NCBI RefSeq assembly: GCF_001426945.1
Contig: NZ_LMFS01000001.1
Coordinates: 833,757 to 897,756, forward strand
Reading direction: 5' to 3'
DNA length: 64,000 bases
DNA from: Pseudolabrys sp. Root1462
GTDB taxonomy: Bacteria; Pseudomonadota; Alphaproteobacteria; Rhizobiales; Xanthobacteraceae
This document shows positions 55,986 through 64,000 of the stretch, in pieces. The translations under genes were made by a program, and so were the position numbers. The notes below the pieces were generated by a model. That model was not told where the DNA came from and searched no databases. It was given only the letters and a program-made list of their open reading frames with translations. Each line of letters starts with the position of its first letter. Within the stretch, counting starts at the first letter, position 1.

Positions 55986-56345
55986 ATGAAGCAGACCTAC
56001 ATGGGCGGCTGCCAGTGCGGCAACGTCCGCTACGAAGTGGCGCTCGATCTCGATCAGCCGGTGATCGCGTGCAACTGTTCGCGCTGCGGCCGGCTCGGCT
56101 CGCTGTTGTCCTTCGCGCCAGCCAACGAGTTCAAGCTGATCTCCGGCGAGGGGCAGATGACGGAGTACCTGTTCAACAAGCACGCCATCCATCACCTGTT
56201 CTGCGCGACCTGCGGTATTCAGTCGTTCGCCCGGGGCGTCAATCCGAAGACCGGCGCGGAAATGGCCGCGGTGAACGCGCGCTGCCTGGACGGCGTCGAT
56301 TTGGATGCGTTGAAGGTTCACAAGGTGGACGGGCGCAGCGCCTGA
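55986..56345 (+). CDS. GFA-family (glutathione-dependent formaldehyde-activating enzyme-like) zinc protein
   Basis: A 119-residue protein with the Cys pattern of the Gfa/CENP-V family: GGCQCGNVRYEV, CNCSRCGRLG and FCATCGIQSFARG, expected to bind one or two zinc ions. True Gfa speeds the reaction of formaldehyde with glutathione, but most family members have unknown roles. It is inserted between ureB and ureC and followed by a hairpin at 56381-56404. Confidence 0.88.
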   Translation: MKQTYMGGCQCGNVRYEVALDLDQPVIACNCSRCGRLGSLLSFAPANEFKLISGEGQMTEYLFNKHAIHHLFCATCGIQSFARGVNPKTGAEMAAVNARCLDGVDLDALKVHKVDGRSA

Positions 56346-56727
56346 TCGTGGCTCCGCGATCGGCAGTTCCAAAAGCCATAACGGGCGGACCGTCGTCCGC
56401 CCGTCTCAAGCTCTCGGATCCGTTTCCGGGCTGCACGCGTGAGCGCGCCAACCGGTACCCAGTTACTGAGAGCCAGGACCGGCAAGCTGGGACCGCATCA
56501 TTGCCGACAACGCGTACGTTGCAAGCAGCGCTTACGTTCCACGCCCGCTCCGGCCATGGCGATCAATCCTGTTCGGCGAAGCCAAAGACGATTGATCCGG
56601 GGCCAAGCCTATTCCTCGCCGCCTGCATGGCAAGAGCCTGAAATCGCCGGTTGATAACTCTGGGGATTATTAAACAGCCGTGATGTTTGTTTGTTTCGCA
56701 ACGCCGTCATTCGCTCGGAGCTGATCG
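56346..56727. other. Intergenic region before ureC (382 bases)
   Basis: No gene was found. A perfect hairpin, ACGGGCGGAC (56381-56390) with GTCCGCCCGT (56395-56404), follows the Gfa-like gene without a T-run. A second inverted pair, GATCAATC (56561-56568) and GATTGATC (56590-56597), lies further down. The last 90 bases are more A/T-rich (TTGATAACTC, GATTATTAAAC) and may hold a separate ureC promoter. Confidence 0.5.
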
Positions 56728-58437
<1,710 letters not shown>

Positions 58438-58452
58438 TTGGCCCTTGTTCGG

Positions 58453-58546
58453 CCTCATGGTGAGGAGCGGCCGCAGGCCGTGTTTCGAACCATGGGCCGC
58501 GCCATCCTTCTAGAGGCAGCGCTGCGCGCTGCTCCTCAGGAGGAGG
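58453..58546. repeat. Palindromic repeat between ureC and ureE
   Basis: CCTCATGGTGAGGAGC (58453-58468) is matched in inverse by GCTCCTCAGGAGGAGG (58531-58546), 12 of 16 positions. In between are TTTCGAACCATG and ATCCTTCTAGAGG. The sequence looks like the dispersed CCTCATGGTGAGGAG repeat family common in Bradyrhizobium-related genomes. Confidence 0.75.
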
Positions 58547-58588
58547 ACAGAGCAGGACAAGCACGCCCATGACAGAGTAGAAGGCTTC

Positions 58589-59047
58589 ATGCACCGCGTT
58601 CTCTCCATCGTCACTGACTACGACCGCGCTGCCGCGCGCGACCGCGTCGTGCTCGATGCCGATGATCGGCATCGCCGCCGCATCGTGTTGACAGGCGAGA
58701 AGGGCACGCAGGTGCTGATCGACTTTCCCGCCCCGGTGGCGATGCGTGACGGCGACGGCCTGGTGCTCGACGACGGCTCGATCATTGCCATTGCCGGTGC
58801 GCCGGAGCCGCTCGTCGAGATCGCCGCGCCCAATGCCTTCGAGACGGTGCGGCTCGCCTGGCATCTCGGCAATCGGCACACCGACGTGCAGATCGTCGGC
58901 GCCAAGGTGCGCATCCGCCGCGATCATGTGCTCGAGGAAATGCTGCGCGGTCTCGGTGCACATCTGACGCCGGTCGAGGCCGCATTCGATCCCGAGCCGG
59001 CGTCACCGCACGGCCACGACCATCAACATGGGCATGGTCATGGATGA
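58589..59047 (+). CDS. ureE: Urease accessory protein UreE (nickel metallochaperone)
   Basis: A 152-residue nickel carrier. The N-terminal half matches UreE ([40 protein letters not shown]), with [12 protein letters not shown] in the C-terminal half that binds metal at the dimer interface. The C-terminus ends in a His-rich stretch ([12 protein letters not shown]) for extra nickel. It overlaps ureF by 8 bases. Confidence 0.95.
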   Translation: MHRVLSIVTDYDRAAARDRVVLDADDRHRRRIVLTGEKGTQVLIDFPAPVAMRDGDGLVLDDGSIIAIAGAPEPLVEIAAPNAFETVRLAWHLGNRHTDVQIVGAKVRIRRDHVLEEMLRGLGAHLTPVEAAFDPEPASPHGHDHQHGHGHG

Positions 59048-59846
59048 TGTGGTGCGCAAACGTGCTCTGACGGTGCGAAGCAACAAACTCCGTCCGTCCC
59101 CGCGAAAGCAGGGACCTACAGCGGAGGTCCATTCAGAACTGACTTCCCGCGTGCGCGGGAACGAACGGAGTTCCGCGCATCTGCTCCGCCTCATGGCCTG
59201 GCTCTCGCCGTCCTTCCCGGTTGGCGCGTTCTCCTATTCCAGCGGAATCGAGTGGGCGGTCGAAGCGGGGGACATTTGCGACGCCGCGACCCTGAAGGAC
59301 TGGCTCTCGGTGATGCTGACGAATGGCGGCGGTTTCTGCGATGGCGTTCTCTTTGCGCACGCGCATCGCGCCAGCTTGAACGATGACGATAAGACGCTGC
59401 GCGACATCGCCGAGCTCGCCGCCGCGTTCGCGCCGTCGAAGGAGCGGCATCTGGAAACTACGGCGCAGGGCAATGCCTTCGTCGAGGCGGCGCGCGCCGG
59501 CTGGCCGTGCCCAGCCCTCGACAGGCTCAAGTCGGTGTGGATCGGCCCGGTGGCCTATCCGGTCGCGGTCGCCGTCACCGCCGCCGGTCACGGCATCGCG
59601 GCGGACGAGGCGCTGCCGGCCTATCTGCACGCGCTGGCGGCGAATTGGGTGTCGGCTGGCGTGCGGCTCATTCCGCTCGGCCAGACCCAGGGCCTGCATG
59701 TGCTGGCGGGCCTTGAGACCGCGATCATCGATACGGCAGAACGGGCCAGCGCCGCCTCGCTCGATGACATCGGTTCGTCCGCTTTTCGAGCCGATCTTGC
59801 CTCGGCGCGCCACGAGACCCAGTACACACGCCTGTTCCGGTCGTAA
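59040..59846 (+). CDS. ureF: Urease accessory protein UreF with a repeat-derived N-terminal insert
   Basis: A 268-residue protein starting at ATG 59040, which overlaps the ureE stop. The UreF core begins [20 protein letters not shown] and contains [20 protein letters not shown] and a C-terminal [17 protein letters not shown]. UreF regulates UreG during nickel insertion. About 29 residues before the core (roughly residues 17-44) are encoded by an 87-base palindromic repeat, 59086-59172, which keeps the frame. Initiation at 59193 would cut into the conserved core, so the insert is probably translated. Confidence 0.9.
   Translation: MDDVVRKRALTVRSNKLRPSPRKQGPTAEVHSELTSRVRGNERSSAHLLRLMAWLSPSFPVGAFSYSSGIEWAVEAGDICDAATLKDWLSVMLTNGGGFCDGVLFAHAHRASLNDDDKTLRDIAELAAAFAPSKERHLETTAQGNAFVEAARAGWPCPALDRLKSVWIGPVAYPVAVAVTAAGHGIAADEALPAYLHALAANWVSAGVRLIPLGQTQGLHVLAGLETAIIDTAERASAASLDDIGSSAFRADLASARHETQYTRLFRS
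59086..59172. repeat. 87-base palindromic repeat lying in frame inside ureF
   Basis: The left arm AACTCCGTCCGTCCCCGCG (from 59086) and the right arm CGCGGGAACGAACGGAGTT (to 59172) are near-perfect reverse complements, with nested GCAGGGA/TCCCGCG parts. The length of 87 is a multiple of three and no stop codon occurs in the ureF frame. The exact element boundaries are read from the arms and may be off by a few bases. Confidence 0.7.
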
Positions 59847-59977
59847 TCGCCGGCAGCGTTGGTGTCCGCGGGGGCTATCCGCAAACAATCGCCTGTTTCT
59901 CGGCCCGCTGTGCGAACGATCTCGCCGGTTCCGCTTTGTCCACTGCGGGCGGGGCTAACCGGAATGAGGAATGTTCC

Positions 59978-60628
59978 ATGACCAACAAATGGCTGCTATG
60001 TGCGACGACTGCCGTGGTTCTGATTGCCACGCCCGCTTTGGCGGCGAGTGAATTGCAACAAGGCTCGGGATCCTCCCAGGTCTCGGAACCGTCACAAGCC
60101 CAGCGGGACAATTCGCAGGATGCTATCGGCAAGGCGCTGAGGGACCGACGTCCGCCAGCCTCACCTTCCGACCAGTCGATGGACGACGGCGCCGCGCGAG
60201 ATGGCGATCGCTCGGCAAGCGCCGGCCAGGACGAGCAAAGCTCGCACGGAGCGAGGATGGCACAGCGGCGTCTGCGTGCTGCCCTCAGGGAGGCTGGCTT
60301 CACCGACGTCCGGATCGTCGATGCCACTTATCTGATCAAGGCGAAGGATGAGAATGGCAATCCTGTCATGATGTCGATCAATCCGTCGGCAATGAGCCAC
60401 CACGCGAGGAGCCGCGCGGAAACCAACGGCGTCGCCGAGAGCGGTGGCGGCTATGGCACCGAAGCGGTTGACGAAGCTCGCGGCGGGGATGGCGATTATG
60501 CTCAGGCGCGCAGCCGTGGTGGTCACGGCCAATGGGGTGGTAGCGGGCAAAATGCCTTTGAGCGTGCTTACGAGCGGGGCTTCCGCGCCGGATACAGCCG
60601 TGGTTTCGACAGCGCCCAACGGCGCTGA
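59978..60628 (+). CDS. Secreted protein of unknown function between ureF and ureG
   Basis: A 216-residue exported protein. The ATG at 59978 gives MTNKWLLCATTAVVLIATPA, cleaved near ALAAS. The first part is Gln/Ser/Asp-rich and disordered. A compact segment (RLRAALREAGFTDVRIVDAT followed by YLIKAKDENGNPVMMSINPS) resembles a small alpha/beta domain seen in secreted alphaproteobacterial proteins. The C-terminal part is Gly/Arg/Asp-rich and ends FERAYERGFRAGYSRGFDSA. No link to nickel or urease is visible. Confidence 0.75.
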   Translation: MTNKWLLCATTAVVLIATPALAASELQQGSGSSQVSEPSQAQRDNSQDAIGKALRDRRPPASPSDQSMDDGAARDGDRSASAGQDEQSSHGARMAQRRLRAALREAGFTDVRIVDATYLIKAKDENGNPVMMSINPSAMSHHARSRAETNGVAESGGGYGTEAVDEARGGDGDYAQARSRGGHGQWGGSGQNAFERAYERGFRAGYSRGFDSAQRR

Positions 60629-60671
60629 TCGCAGCGCGGCCTTTGTCGCGCGGTGAACTGTCTGCACGACC

Positions 60672-60720
60672 TCACCCGCTCATAGCCTCCGACGCATGCC
60701 GGAGCAGCTAGGGCGGGTGA
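60672..60720. other. Two-tier inverted repeat before ureG
   Basis: TCACCCGC (60672-60679) pairs with GCGGGTGA (60713-60720), and inside it CTCCG (60687-60691) pairs with CGGAG (60700-60704). This lies in the 259-base gap before ureG and has no T-run. It may be an mRNA structure, a repeat remnant or a terminator of the secreted-protein gene. Confidence 0.5.
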
Positions 60721-60887
60721 GCCGTTGTCCCGTAGGACGCTGAACGCGCGCGAAGGCGGGCGAGGGCACGGCTGCCGGCACCCGTCCCCCCGGGGCTTAG
60801 AGCAACGAGGTGATGGGGCGCTTGATCACTTGCGCCGCGCGGCGGAATGGCGGAAATGGGGTGCCGGATTCCCAGGATACGAAACGC

Positions 60888-61514
60888 ATGAGCAAAGCGA
60901 CGAGTCCCCATGGCCCACTCCGCGTCGGCGTCGGCGGGCCGGTCGGCTCCGGAAAGACGGCGCTGATGGATGCGCTGTGCAAGGCGCTACGCGACCGGTA
61001 TCAGATCGCCGCCATTACCAACGATATCTATACGAAGTGGGACGCCGAATACCTCGTGCGCTCGGGCGCGCTTGATGCCGACCGCATCGCCGGCGTCGAG
61101 ACCGGCGGTTGCCCGCACACCGCGATCCGCGAGGATGCCTCGATCAACCTCGCTGCCGTCGCCGATATGCGCGCGAAGTTTCCCGATCTCGATCTGATAT
61201 TGATTGAGTCAGGCGGCGACAATCTCGCCGCGACCTTTTCGCCGGAACTCGCCGACATTACGATCTATGTGATCGACGTCGCTGCGGGCGACAAGATTCC
61301 GTCCAAGGGCGGGCCCGGTATCACACGCTCCGATCTGCTGGTCATCAACAAGATGGATCTCGCGCCTTATGTGGGCGCCTCGCTCGAGGTGATGCAGCGC
61401 GATGCAACGCGGATGCGCGGCAAGCGGCCCTTCGTCATGACCAATATGCGCGAGGGCAAGGACGTCGGCGGCATCGTCAAGTTCATCGAAGAGAAGGGCG
61501 GACTTGCTCATTAG
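60888..61514 (+). CDS. ureG: Urease accessory GTPase UreG
   Basis: A 208-residue SIMIBI-class GTPase that delivers nickel to urease. P-loop [18 protein letters not shown] is near residue 14. The nickel-binding Cys-Pro-His motif is in [20 protein letters not shown], with [19 protein letters not shown] and [13 protein letters not shown] (NKMD, guanine specificity) following. The ATG at 60888 with AGGA upstream gives the standard length; the in-frame start at 60810 is rejected. It is the last ure gene here. Confidence 0.97.
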   Translation: MSKATSPHGPLRVGVGGPVGSGKTALMDALCKALRDRYQIAAITNDIYTKWDAEYLVRSGALDADRIAGVETGGCPHTAIREDASINLAAVADMRAKFPDLDLILIESGGDNLAATFSPELADITIYVIDVAAGDKIPSKGGPGITRSDLLVINKMDLAPYVGASLEVMQRDATRMRGKRPFVMTNMREGKDVGGIVKFIEEKGGLAH

Positions 61515-61525
61515 ACCCGTACGCA

Positions 61526-61558
61526 AACAAAACGGGGCGCCGCAATGGACGCCCCGTT
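61526..61558 (-). terminator. Terminator of the glycine-zipper gene
   Basis: AACGGGGCG (61531-61539) pairs with CGCCCCGTT (61550-61558). On the minus strand the stem is followed by TTGTTTG, so it ends the gene at 61588-61872. It may also stop ureG transcripts. Confidence 0.75.
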
Positions 61559-61587
61559 CGCAGCCCCATCGGTGCCTGCGCCGCTCA

Positions 61588-61872
61588 CTACCGATAGCGG
61601 CAGCGCCGACGGCCCCAATCGTCTTCCCAGCAGACGCGCGAACGGTGCCGATAATGCCGCTCTTCGGCATTGGCGCCGATCGCCGCACCTGTGGTGCCGC
61701 CGATCACCGCACCAACCGCGGCGCCTTCCGGACGTCCGGTCGCCGCGCCGCCGATAATGGCGCCTGCACCGGCGCCGACGATGGCGCCGCCAATCGCGTC
61801 TTGCGCGCTGGCGCCGACCGGCATCGAAATCAGCGCAGTCAGCATTGCAGCGCTAAGAATTGCCTTGCGCAT
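61588..61872 (-). CDS. Small exported glycine-zipper protein
   Basis: A 94-residue protein. The ATG at 61872 follows GGAGG 6 bases upstream; the signal peptide is MRKAILSAAMLTALISMPVG, cleaved near ASAQ. The mature part is a glycine zipper (AIGGAIVGAGAGAIIGGAAT; AAVGAVIGGTTGAAIGANAE) as in outer-membrane or periplasmic proteins, then a short basic tail with two Cys (VCWEDDWGRRRCRYR) that may form a disulfide. The function is unknown. Confidence 0.85.
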   Translation of the reverse strand: MRKAILSAAMLTALISMPVGASAQDAIGGAIVGAGAGAIIGGAATGRPEGAAVGAVIGGTTGAAIGANAEERHYRHRSRVCWEDDWGRRRCRYR

Positions 61873-61946
61873 GTTGTGCCTCCACAATGATTGTCTGAAG
61901 TTGCTTGAAGTCCGCCTTGAAAACGTTGCTGAAGAAAGTTGGTTCC

Positions 61947-63245
61947 ATGGATAGAACATCGGCGCAGGAGCGCCTCGCCGCTGCGCTGCAGCGCATCGAC
62001 GATTCGCAAGGCGAGGGCGCACGCGCCGTACTCACTGTCTATCGCGATGCGGCGCAGGCCGCCGCGGAAGCCAGCGATGCTAGAGCTCGCACCGGTACGT
62101 CGCTCGGCCCGCTGGACGGCGCCATCGTCACCATCAAGGATCTATTCGATGTCGCCGGGGAGGTGACGCGGGCCGGCTCGAAGGTGATCGCCGCCGAAGG
62201 CAAGGTCGCGGTCGAGGATGCGGTCATCGTGCAGCGTCTCCGCGCCGCCGGCGCGGTGATCGTCGGCAAGACCAACATGTCGGAGTTCGCCTTCACCGGC
62301 GTCGGCGCCAATCCGCATTTTGGCACGCCGGGTAATCCGGCCGACCGCGCCCGGGTGCCGGGCGGCTCGTCGTCGGGCGCCGGCGTCGCGGTCGCCGATG
62401 ACATGTGCGAGATCGGCATCGGCAGCGACACTGGCGGCTCGGTCCGAATTCCGGCCTCGCTGTGCGGAGTCATCGGTTTCAAGCCTTCGAGGCAGCGTGT
62501 GCCGACCGTCGGGGCTTTTCCGCTGTCCTATTCGCTCGATTCGATCGGGCCGCTGGCGAAGTCGGTGGCGCAATGCGCCGCGGCCGACGCAGTCATGGCG
62601 GGCGAAGCGCCGTGGACGCTCGATGCCGCGCCGCTTGCCGGTCTACGCGTCGGCGTCGCTCAGGGACTGCCGCTGGAAAATCTCGACGACACCGTCGGCC
62701 GGCGCTTTCCCGAAGCGCTCGACCGGCTCGAGAAAGCTGGTGTGCGGCTGTCCTATGAGAAGTTGCCGATGTTCGACGACATGATGGCGCTGCAGATGCG
62801 CATCAGCATTCTCGTCGCCGAGGCTTACTCAGTCCACAGCGAGCGCATGACGCAGCACGCCGCTGGAGTTGATCCGGTCGTCGCGGCGCGACTGATCAAG
62901 GGCAAGGATATCGCGGCGCATGATTACATCAACGCCGTGCGCACGCGTCAGGCGCTGATCCGCGCCCTGGACGAGCGCATGCGCGATATTGATGTGCTGG
63001 TGATGCCATCGACCGCGACAGTCGCGCCGCGGCTCGACGAACTCGGCGAGCCGAAGGCCTTCCTGCAGCGCAACGCCATGCTATTGCGCAACACCACCAT
63101 CGGCAATTTCTTCGATCTCTGCGGCGTTTCGATTCCGTTGCCGCGCGACGGCCTGTTGCCGACCGGCCTGATGCTGTTGGCGCGTAATGGCCACGACCGG
63201 CAACTGCTGCGTTTCGCTGCCGCTGTGGAGAAGCTGTTCGGCTAG
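61947..63245 (+). CDS. Amidase (amidase signature family)
   Basis: A 432-residue amidase-signature hydrolase. The Ser-cisSer-Lys triad is visible: Lys in VTIKDLFDVAGEV, the cis-Ser in PGGSSSGAGVAVAD and the nucleophile Ser in IGSDTGGSVRIPASLCG. The length fits small-amide or aryl-amide hydrolases and not GatA of a full GatCAB. Next to the urea island a nitrogen-releasing role is plausible, but the substrate is unknown. The ATG at 61947 follows GAAGAAAG. Confidence 0.92.
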   Translation: MDRTSAQERLAAALQRIDDSQGEGARAVLTVYRDAAQAAAEASDARARTGTSLGPLDGAIVTIKDLFDVAGEVTRAGSKVIAAEGKVAVEDAVIVQRLRAAGAVIVGKTNMSEFAFTGVGANPHFGTPGNPADRARVPGGSSSGAGVAVADDMCEIGIGSDTGGSVRIPASLCGVIGFKPSRQRVPTVGAFPLSYSLDSIGPLAKSVAQCAAADAVMAGEAPWTLDAAPLAGLRVGVAQGLPLENLDDTVGRRFPEALDRLEKAGVRLSYEKLPMFDDMMALQMRISILVAEAYSVHSERMTQHAAGVDPVVAARLIKGKDIAAHDYINAVRTRQALIRALDERMRDIDVLVMPSTATVAPRLDELGEPKAFLQRNAMLLRNTTIGNFFDLCGVSIPLPRDGLLPTGLMLLARNGHDRQLLRFAAAVEKLFG

Positions 63246-63249
63246 ATCC

Positions 63250-63783
63250 TTACAGCTTGCGCAGCGCTTCCATCAGCGCGCGATAGGGGGCGTCGCCGAG
63301 CTTGGCGCGCAGACCGGCCTCGTGGGTGTCGGCGAGCGCCATGGCCTGCTTCAACGTCGTCTGCCCCGTCGGTGTCAGGCGCAAGGCGTGGCGGCGGCCA
63401 TCGGCACTCGATGGCAGGCGTTCGATAAGGCGGCGTTTCTGTAGGCGGTTGAGGAGCCGCACCAGCCGCGCCCGTTCGATCGCCAGTGTGTTGCCGAGTT
63501 CGGCTTGGGACAGGCCTTCATTGGCATTGATGACAGACAGCACAGAAAACTGCGCCGGGCTGATCTCAAGCGGCGACAGCGTACGGATGAAGTCTTGAAA
63601 CACCCAGATCTGCAAACGGCGGATGAAGTAGCCGAGGTGGCCGTCGAGCGGGCCGAGGTCGCTGACGGCGCCGGCTCTGCGGCGGCCGGCCGCGGGCTTC
63701 TCGGCGGAAGCGCCGTCCTCGGCGACTCCGCCGCTGCTGGCCCGCATCGCGGTCGTCGCCCTGCTTGGCCCGGCCTTCTGCAT
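63250..63783 (-). CDS. MarR-family transcriptional regulator
   Basis: A 177-residue winged-helix repressor. After about 40 residues of Ala/Gly/Arg-rich N-terminus come the MarR dimerisation helices and HTH (ISPAQFSVLSVINANEGLSQ, AELGNTLAIERARLVRLLNR) and the wing (RLPSSADGRRHALRLTPTG). GGGAG lies 8 bases upstream of the ATG at 63783. A palindromic operator overlaps its predicted promoter (63834-63872), so autorepression is likely. The regulated genes may lie beyond the window end. Confidence 0.92.
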   Translation of the reverse strand: MQKAGPSRATTAMRASSGGVAEDGASAEKPAAGRRRAGAVSDLGPLDGHLGYFIRRLQIWVFQDFIRTLSPLEISPAQFSVLSVINANEGLSQAELGNTLAIERARLVRLLNRLQKRRLIERLPSSADGRRHALRLTPTGQTTLKQAMALADTHEAGLRAKLGDAPYRALMEALRKL

Positions 63784-63833
63784 CCGGCATTGCTCCCTGA
63801 TGGCGGCGCGTCATAAGAGATGGCGCCTGTCCG

Positions 63834-63862
63834 ATTATGGTGTTGACGGGAATTGTTGTCCT
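63834..63862 (-). promoter_or_regulatory. Predicted promoter of the MarR gene
   Basis: On the minus strand, AGGACA (63862 to 63857, four of six) is separated by 17 bases from CATAAT (63839 to 63834, five of six). It reads towards the MarR start at 63783. Confidence 0.5.
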
Positions 63863-63872
63863 AGTCAACAAT
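63852..63872. promoter_or_regulatory. Palindromic operator upstream of the MarR gene
   Basis: ATTGTTG (63852-63858) and CAACAAT (63866-63872) are perfect 7-base inverted arms with a 7-base spacer, the form and size of MarR-family operators. It covers the -35 box of the predicted MarR promoter. Confidence 0.65.
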
Positions 63873-64000
63873 ACGATCCAAATTTGGCGATCACGGGCGT
63901 CGCTCGGCCGGAAGCGGCCGGCGTTGCCCGTGTCCGCGTTGTGTGCCTGTCAAAGCCGGAATAAATCCGGCATCATCTATTGAAACCGGCCATCGTCGGC

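Overview
This is a GC-rich alphaproteobacterial chromosome segment, most likely from the Hyphomicrobiales (Rhizobiales), near the Bradyrhizobium/Rhodopseudomonas/Pseudolabrys relatives. The reasons are the rhizobial-type palindromic repeats between genes (for example 52983-53031 and 58453-58546), the TrxR-like type of ferredoxin-NADP reductase, the urt-ure gene order and the base composition. No phage, transposase, CRISPR array or rRNA was seen. The taxonomic placement is inference from the text alone.

Layout. 2-700 is the C-terminal end of a TRAP transporter permease. 875-1432 is a Spy-like periplasmic protein and 1655-1730 is tRNA-Lys(CTT). 1791-17033 is a large catabolic block: a peptide/opine-type ABC transporter (substrate-binding protein, two permeases, fused ATPase), acyl-CoA dehydrogenase, SDR, enoyl-CoA hydratase, MaoC hydratase, CoA-transferase, a shikimate-dehydrogenase-like enzyme, an ornithine-cyclodeaminase-like enzyme, an FAD amine oxidase and a LacI regulator. 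Two near-identical palindromes with a central CG lie in its two divergent promoter regions, so one LacI protein probably controls the whole block. 17165-23294 is an aerobic benzoyl-CoA (box) cluster: boxR, a TrxR-like ferredoxin reductase and a 2Fe-2S ferredoxin on one strand, divergent from boxC-boxB, with a 4-hydroxybenzoyl-CoA-type thioesterase at the end. No boxA is present here; the ferredoxin and reductase are its obvious local substitute.

24253-29356 is assimilatory sulfite reduction (cysJ, cysI, siroheme synthase cysG). 29378-35881 is one gene for a secreted protein of about 2170 residues made of about 58 tandem TPR units. It is followed by a CHAP-like secreted protein (36072-36671) and a TonB-ExbD-ExbB operon (36914-39123). 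39419-47519 is a set of small metabolic and conserved genes: DUF1993, an extradiol-dioxygenase-like VOC protein, an aldo/keto reductase, a DUF1932 dehydrogenase, a DUF938 methyltransferase, a molybdopterin oxidoreductase paired with a flavin reductase, and a Flp pilin.

47894-61514 is a urea island. A very good sigma-54 promoter precedes the urea ABC transporter urtABCDE, followed by ureD-ureA-hupE/ureJ-ureB-(gfa)-ureC-ureE-ureF-(secreted protein)-ureG. Urea is imported, hydrolysed by the nickel urease, and the nickel site is assembled by UreDEFG with HupE/UreJ as probable nickel importer. Several palindromic repeats have invaded this island; one, 87 bp long, lies in frame inside the 5' part of ureF. 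The window ends with a glycine-zipper protein, an amidase and a MarR regulator with a probable autoregulatory operator.
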